Positions 57,635-64,000 of a DNA stretch of 64,000 nt are shown piece by piece. Position numbers and translations under genes: made by a program. Every line of letters begins with the position of its first letter. Within the stretch, counting starts at the first letter, position 1. The notes below the pieces were generated by a model. The model was given only the letters and a program-made list of their open reading frames with translations, made no database searches and was not told the DNA's origin. Source of the DNA: Eurosta solidaginis (taxonomy: Eukaryota; Arthropoda; Insecta; Diptera; Tephritidae); assembly GCF_040869045.1 (NCBI RefSeq), contig NC_090319.1:57384779-57448778 (forward strand), read 5' to 3'.

Positions 57635-58276
57635 CCCTGCAAAAATCGCGAGTACTCTATGCATGCATGTATGGAGTACTCGCTATGGACCAACCGAGTA
57701 CTCCAAAATTAAGCACAATTCATACAAAAAATATGGTCCAATTAACATTGCAATGTCCTAGGACGGGACCATATACTCCAGCTCCGCATTACATCAGAGT
57801 AATCCATGGAGTACCCACAGTCCAATAAACATCGTGTAGTGATTACAATCGTTAAAAACGAGCAATGATCGGCTTACAATATGTTCGTGTAGAAATATGA
57901 GTTGGTCCATTGCTGCATTACAGTGGAGTACAATGGTAAGTACTCCAGTGGACCACATGATCCAACGATTTTTGCAGGGATATGGACCAACCGAGTGCTC
58001 CAAAATTAACCACAATTCATACAAAAAATATGGTGCAATTAACATTGCGATGTCCTAGGACTGGACCATATACTCCAGCTCCGCATTACATCAGAGTAAT
58101 CCATGGAATACCCACATTCCAATAAACATCGTGTAGTGATTACAATCGTTAAAAACGAGCAATGATCGGCTTACAATATGTTCGTATAGAAACATGAGTT
58201 GGTCCATTGCTGCATTACAGTGGAGTACAATGGTAAGTAATCCAGTGGACCACATGCTCCAACGATTTTTGCAGGG
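57635..58276. mobile_element. TA-flanked MITE made of two tandem units
   Basis: Ends ccctgcaaaaatcg and cgatttttgcaggg, with TA at 57633-57634 and 58277-58278, as in Tc1/mariner-type insertion. The interior is two near-identical units (57635-57979 and 57980-58276) sharing 'ggaccaaccgagt' and 'cattacagtggagtacaatg'. The second lacks about 49 bp at its start. Confidence 0.8.
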
Positions 58277-58544
58277 TAGTTTTAAATTTGAAACTGAAAG
58301 TTCCAAATATAAATTTCGAAATTAAAAATTTAAATTTCAATATTAGAAAACAAAATTCAAACTTTAAATTTCAGAATCCATAATTTAAAACTCAAAATGT
58401 ATGACACAAAAAAATTAATTCAAAATAGAAATTGAAAATTCATTACAACATGTAGGCAGACTTGCAGGACAGCAAATTCTTTTTAGTTAATTTTAATTTT
58501 AAAATTGTGGAATATTTTACGAGTTGAATCCCTCATGTCTGACT

Positions 58545-58905
58545 GGACACTGCCTTCTGGCGTAACATGCTTATAAGTTAGGCTCGTCAGTAACAGCAAG
58601 TGTGGGACGTGTGAGCTGCAGGAAGAACCGGTTGAGCACGTTCTGTGTTCATGTCCTGCGCTCGCCAGGTCAAGGCTCCAGCTATTAGGGGCGGCAGAGT
58701 TGCCAGATCTTGAGGCATCATTTAAGCTGGCTCCTAGAAAACTGCTAGTGTTTGCTAAGAGGACGGAGTTATTCTATAACATATGTCCTGGCACCGGATT
58801 GGGGTTCTTCCGTTTCGTCGTCAAACAAATGCTGGTAACACTATGGCGACATTCAGTATATGCGAGGTCTTTACTGACTGGCCAGTTCAACCTAACCTAA
58901 CCCTC
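58545..58905 (+). pseudogene. Non-LTR retrotransposon 3' end, third copy, plus strand
   Basis: One frame reads SKCGTCELQEEPVEHVLCSC, the zinc-knuckle motif, then KLAPRKLLVFAKRTELFYNI, homologous to but clearly diverged from the tails at 1059-1400 and 21603-21944. It ends with ggccagttcaacctaaccta, the same CCTAA-type tail. The element is heavily 5'-truncated, as is common for this class. Confidence 0.8.
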
Positions 58906-58909
58906 ATGT

Positions 58910-59115
58910 CAAGTTAACTCTGAGCTAGAAAGGTAACTTACCATTCTGCAAAAGGGCTTTAAAGTTTAGAATTGAAATTCAGAATTTAAAATTTAAAGCT
59001 CGAAATTTTACAGAGCTAAAAATAAAAATCGAGATGCATTAATTAGATTTTAAAATTCAAAATTTAATTTTTAAAATTAAAACTCACAACTAATAATTTA
59101 AAATTTTAAAATAAA
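58910..59115. repeat. Decayed A/T-rich short-motif repeat, last segment
   Basis: Runs such as 'aaaattcaaaatttaatttt'. End of the tract starting at 52600. Confidence 0.5.
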
Positions 59116-62100
59116 CGCCGATCAACTGTGCAGAACTCGAAAAAGATGCTCATACCACCCGTATCACCCTCAGCTGATCACCCGTACGTTTTATGTACGA
59201 TGATTAGCTGATAAAAGTTTATTGCTAAAGAAACAACACAACCAGCTACAATTCAAAACCTTCTTCTCGCACAAACACTAAATTGTAAAGCTTTTTGTTA
59301 GTTCATGTCTGAGTTTGGTTGTTTGAACAAATATGTATGTCTATTTTGCTTTTAAAGCTCCCATGATATGCATTTGTTTTAATTAAAAGATGAGTAACTC
59401 TTTGTAAAATACACTGACATACACCAACATACATAACCATGCGCCAAAGGCTAATTGAAGTTAATTTAGGAACAACAAGCGTGTAGTGAATTGGGAGTGT
59501 AAAAGTTGAAAAAAAAAAAAAAATACAAATTTACAACAAAGAGAAAGAATGCAATAACAAGCATACACTTTCAAGTGTGCGTCAAATGTATGAATAACTA
59601 AGTACTTATTAGAGTCACTTGTGCACAAAGCAGTCATATTTGAAAGCAATAAGTACAAAGTGTAAAAGTGAAAGATACATTGAAATGGGGTTAGTTGTGC
59701 TGGGAATGTAGGAATAGACATAAAAGCATATTCACTAAAATTGAGCAAACTCTGTGAGTAATTTAAGTGTTGAATATTACATTTAATTTCAATAGATTGA
59801 AATCTACTTGCGAAAGCTAAACCCTAACAAATTTAGGGCAAGTGCCTAAAAGTATGCAGTGTTTTTTTGGTTTGTTAATGGAAAGGTGAAAGCTTTAAAT
59901 ATGCTGAGTAAAAGTGATTAGTCAAATTAATAATATGACTGGATGAAAGCGCAGCTGTTGAATTGAGAAGCTTTAACTTAATTGTAAGGCAAAGCACTAG
60001 ATTTTTTCACATGGCCAACATGTGGGTAAGCCAATCATTTTTTTTTTTATTTTTGAGCCAAGCTGAAACATAAACTAACATGCTTTTGAAGTTACACGCT
60101 TTGGTAAAGCATACACTGTGCAACATTTTTAAACTAATCATATTTTTGCGAAATTATCACATCCACAGAAACACTTCTAAATCTGGGCTAATCAGATCAA
60201 ATTCAACTCCCACGCTGCCAATTCTGTTGCGAGTATTCTGTTAATCAGTTAGAGTAAGTTGTGGTTTAGATCTGGCTTTTAAAACATTGAGATTTAATAG
60301 AGTGCGGTGTACGGTGGTCGAAGAGTGCTTGACAAACCTGTTATGGGTACCAATAGTTATTTTGTATCGTCAATGGCCATTTATAGTGTTCTTTGAGAGC
60401 TTTAAACCAGCGTTGCTGATAACGCGTATGGCAAACAGAATGAAAAGAGAGAAATCTTGATGCTGATTGGATTGTTGACAAATCATTGCAAGATGGGAAT
60501 TTATAGGCTGCGATTTCACATTTTGGAAAACTCGTAGCAAAGTTAGTTTCGTAGAAGATGTTGAAGTAGAATCCCCGTGTCCCTTTCTGATTTACTGTCC
60601 AGTTTTGTTAAGGCGTAAATACCTCTCTGTAAGTTCGAAAAGATTGCTTATCTAACACTAGGGTTGCAAAAGTTCAGCCACCAATGTGACTTTTGCTAAA
60701 TTACGCCTAAAAGTTAACTACAGGTTTACGGCACAGCGAATTTATGCAAGCCAGTCAATAGAATGCGATGTAATTTAATCGATTCGAAGCAAATACGAAA
60801 CAACTATTTATGATCGATCTTGTTTTACCGCTTCATCCACCCACAATTGGACTAGTCCATTATTAGTGATAGTTTCTTGAATGTTTCCGCGTCAGCATCC
60901 GCCAAAGGATAACCGGCTTTAAAGCTTCCGCCGAGTGTTTTTATGACTATTACAACAACAATAACAACAATACCATGTTTTGTCATCAGTCGACCTATAA
61001 TCACCTAAATTGTTATCACTCAGCCACTTCCGTTCAACTGCTGCCGAAACTTCTTCATTCTCATCTTCACCATTCGCTCTGAAATATTAAGAAGTCCACT
61101 TACTTCTCAGGTGCACTGCAAATTTAGACTTTATCAGCTGTCGCAGGTCCGACCACTGGTACCCAATTGTAAATAACAAATCGACTACGTGGTAATGAAT
61201 CGATAACATTCCCACATACCGTCGACTGATGAATCAATAAAACTTCGATCACATATCGATAACATATTGAAGAATTGACAAATCATCATAACTGATCGAT
61301 AACGAACATATAGTTCCTCGATAACAAATCAATAACTTTCCGAAAGTGAATCGACAACATTTTGGTCAAAAGCTGATAATTGATCAACATCGCTTATGAC
61401 CGATAGCAATCCAATAAATCTGACCCTAAAAGCATACCGATCACCGGCCATCTAACCATATATGTTAAACAAACAGAAAACACACCCATGATAGTGGAAA
61501 TTGATAAAAAGATAAACATGCCCATTGTGAGTGGACAACAAGCCGATAAATCGATAGCTCGCTAAAACTTAGTCGATAAAATGCTCATAACGCATAGTCT
61601 ATAAAGTACCGCTAGCTTGCTGATAACGGCCCGATAAGAAGCTGGTAACTCGTCAATCGTGATATCCAATATTATCCATAGCAAGGCAATATAGCTCTTC
61701 TTAAAAAGTCCCGAAACTATGCCGGAATGGCTTTTAAAACAACCCGACATAGTCGAGAAAAAGATCCAAAATAGTTTTTAAATGTTCCCAAAATCATTTT
61801 ATAAAGATACTGAAGTAGACCTGAGATGACCTGGCAAATATTTTAACTCATCTCGAAATATTATCTACATCATTACAAAAATGTTTCGATATTGTTACAG
61901 AATGGTGAAGTCATTCAAAAAATATCCCTAACTAATACCAAAACAGTACGGAGTTATTCCGAAAACAATCTCAATTGATTACCTAACAGTTCATTTTGAT
62001 AACATCCTCAACGAATATCGAACAGGACCCATAATTAATGCCCAACATACTTTGAAAATAGCAATGGAATACTCACAAGCCCGTAAGGTGTCTTATTTTC

Positions 62101-62260
62101 CTCGAAATTGTTCTCAAATAATCTCAAATTATATTAACCGATTTCAGAACTAAAATTTGGAAGTATAATTGAGATGAAATGATCGTTACCATACAGTTTG
62201 AAAAAACCGACCAGAAGCTCAAACTGCAGTTAAATTCTTTGCTCTTAAAACACAGCCCCA
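59116..62260. other. Unassigned sequence, no repeat partner in the window
   Basis: No convincing frame, and no match to the repeat families above. Base composition is less AT-extreme than in the TE blocks. 61170-61640 is a stretch of irregular 'cgataac'-type motifs. It may be host intergenic or intronic DNA. Confidence 0.4.
61170..61640. repeat. Cryptic repeat of 'tcgataac' motifs
   Basis: Over a dozen variants of atcgataaca, gatcgataacg and ctcgataaca in about 470 bp, at irregular spacing, followed by decayed variants. Confidence 0.5.
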
Positions 62261-62640
62261 AACATTACTCATTCGTGAGAAAAGTTTTTTTGTCGCGATA
62301 TCGTCTGCCAAGAGGATGAGTCATCTTGAAGAGGCCATTGAACTTTGTTTTCGTCTTGTAGCGATAAGGAAACTCTCCGAAAGTTTCAAAGAGTTTTATC
62401 GACGATGATGGTCCTTTTCCAGAAAATGATCGGATACGTTTCGGAACATAGCACCATTAGTGGGACCATCTCAGCAACGATTTTATATGACCACGTTGAA
62501 TATTCTAGTTCATCATCGCCTTCTTTGAGGAGATATTGAGTCGTCAGAGCCCCGTCTGCTAAATAAATCGGATTTACCATGGGTAGGTGAGGTTGACAGT
62601 TTAGTTGGAGAAGCTGTTAAGTTGGCAAACACCACGAGTG
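62261..62640. repeat. Decayed dispersed repeat
   Basis: Phrases such as 'gtagcgataaggaaactctc' and 'taggtgaggttgacag' resemble, from memory, a dispersed repeat common in tephritid and related flies. There is no second copy here to compare, and the short frames are not supported. Confidence 0.35.
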
Positions 62641-62737
62641 TATTTAATAGTTTGGGAAAAATTTAAACAACGTGACATCAGGATGGACAAGGCGACAGCT
62701 GTTTCGATTATACCTTGTAAATCTCTTCAAAGCCTTT

Positions 62738-62908
62738 TCTCCCGGGAGTGGAGTGTATATTTCCCATGATAAGCTTCTCAGTAAAAACTCACCCGCCATG
62801 TAGCTGAGTCGGCATAAAACATGTAGGCCCGTTGCGCCAATTTGTGGAAAAATTAAAATGAGCATGACGCAAATTGGATGTGAAGTTCAGCCTAAATCTT
62901 TTCGGAGA
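62738..62908 (+). mobile_element. SINE fragment (body only)
   Basis: Matches the body of the SINE at 8270-8455: 'gtcggcataaaacatgtagg', 'gcatgacgcaaattgga' and 'tcttttcggag'. The tRNA head with its promoter boxes is missing and there are several small deletions, so it is an old truncated copy. Confidence 0.75.
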
Positions 62909-63486
62909 ATCAAATGGCAAGTGTTCGCTTAGGTGCAAAAAATTGAAGAAAATTACAAATACAACTCAAGTTTCCGCATATAAACCGAAATCATTTAAAC
63001 ATTTGGTATTAGGCACACTTTTAGGCCCACATAATAGCACTTTTGGGCCCAGTTTTCTGTACAAATTCAACTCAGTTTGTCAGTTAAACTACGCTTAAAC
63101 CTATGCTGCAGTTTTTCAGTCTATTTTAACTGAAGTTTAAGCTGAGGTTAAGCGCCCGATTAACGGGGTTAAACTGTAGTTAACTTATCGGTGATTTGCG
63201 TTCGTTCGAAATGGCGTCGGATATACCCAACAAGCTTTTGGGTTTGAGTACCATTAGAGCTCACGTTGATAACTAGCATACCTTTAAAATCTCAAGAGTT
63301 GTTACGAAACGGATGTTCACTTGAGAAACATAGTGTACTCGGCAAAAGAGGGAATTTTTTATAAAGCAAAAATGCTATTGCTTAAGTTGAAAAAATGATA
63401 GTTCCTAACTTGTGGTTCTTTAACTGGCTTCAAGTGTAAGATTCCAATACTACAGTATTTTCACGAAAATAAAATATAATATATAT
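62909..63486. other. Unassigned stretch
   Basis: No gene, RNA or repeat that I recognise. It contains some 'aaactgcagtt' and 'ttaaactgtagttaact' inverted motifs near 63100-63180. Confidence 0.4.
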
Positions 63487-63902
63487 TAGGGTGGGTCGAT
63501 TTGTACGGACGAAAGTTAACCGATATCGCGCCGTCGATTTTTCGACAAGATTTGGGCTCAGGAAAAAAAGTGCCACTACGCATACCCAAAAAAATAATTT
63601 TCGAGCCTGCGAAATTTCATTTTTTTAACTTTTTTTCGACTTTGATTCTTAAGGTTTTTTTCAATACCTACTAAAAAAATTTCATACGTTATCGACATCG
63701 TGTTTAGCGGACATTTTTGGGTCGGACAGGGTATACATGAAAATTTTTCAATCAAGTGAAATTTTTTTTGTAGGTCATGAAAAAAAACTTAAAAATCAAA
63801 GTCGAAAAAAAGTTAAAAAAATTAAATTTTGCTTTTTTTCCCCAGCCCAAATCCTATCGAAAAATTGATGGCGCGATATCGGTTAATAAATCGAACCATC
63901 TA
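63487..63902. mobile_element. MITE M2, copy D
   Basis: 416 bp with ends tagggtgggtcgattt and, on the other strand, tagatggttcgattt. ATATATAT flanks both sides (63479-63486 and 63903-63910). The interior has the same 'acagggtataca' block as copy C. 63911-64000 shows nothing further. Confidence 0.87.
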
Positions 63903-64000
63903 ATATATATAATTTATTTTTGATAAATTACACTTCATTACTGCTATCAATGAGGTGTTTATTTCTCACAATAAATAGTGGTGGTACCACATTGGAGATT

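Noticed and set aside
57794..58306. Two similar minus-strand frames of 83 and 71 residues
   Set aside because: They are readings through the two tandem units of the TA-flanked MITE. No coding signature, and both are bounded by the repeat.
62345..62580. Overlapping 64-residue frames on both strands
   Set aside because: They lie in a decayed dispersed repeat. Neither frame has a recognisable domain or an independent copy to support it.

Overview
The window is insect nuclear DNA, most likely from a higher fly. A tephritid fruit fly is my best guess, from the style of the tRNA-derived SINE and the dispersed repeats; this is an inference from recall. The DNA is AT-rich and built almost entirely from transposable elements (TEs) nested in one another. 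Non-LTR, Penelope-like, Ty3/gypsy, hAT and piggyBac elements, at least four families of palindromic MITEs and one SINE family are all present. I found only one candidate host gene, a single-exon serine-protease homologue on the minus strand (7023-7742) with a TATA box. Its His-Asp-Ser triad reads His-Asn-Thr, so it is probably not catalytic. Family names E, K, M1-M4 and P below are my own labels.

Layout. 1-5922 and 20545-27142 are two direct copies of one segment, 20,544 bp apart. Each holds a small palindrome, the 3' half of a non-LTR retrotransposon with a MITE (M2) inside its RNase H domain, and a DNA transposon (K) with about 525-bp inverted ends and an unusual transposase. The protease gene follows at 7.0-7.8 kb. 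From 7.83 to 20.7 kb a roughly 2.7-kb repeat family (E) fills the sequence: one copy in one direction, a palindromic turn at 14.0 kb, then three tandem copies in the other direction. Into these went a SINE, a hAT element, a MITE (M1) and a Ty3/gypsy LTR. Several of these insertions can be checked against empty paralogous sites inside the window.

27.5-35.4 kb holds E, M1 and Penelope-like fragments, a transposon (P) with an internal minisatellite of about 129 bp, and a Penelope-like element whose 3' region carries a deleted gypsy element (LTR-integrase-LTR). 35,444-52,342 is the most striking structure. It is a 16.9-kb foldback-type element with 4.3-kb and 5.3-kb inverted arms, each with an array of about 150-bp hairpin-bearing repeats (14 and 20 units). 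It is flanked by a perfect 9-bp target duplication. Its 7.3-kb core holds MITEs and the start of a piggyBac-like element but no recognisable transposase.

52.4-59.1 kb is a decayed A/T-rich short-motif repeat tract. It is interrupted by a second P copy (inverted relative to the first), a TTAA-flanked 946-bp piggyBac derivative, a TA-flanked MITE and a non-LTR 3' end. 59.1-64 kb is mostly unassigned, with decayed dispersed repeats, a SINE fragment and a fourth M2 copy. All comparisons were made by eye, so boundaries marked approximate may move by some tens of bases.
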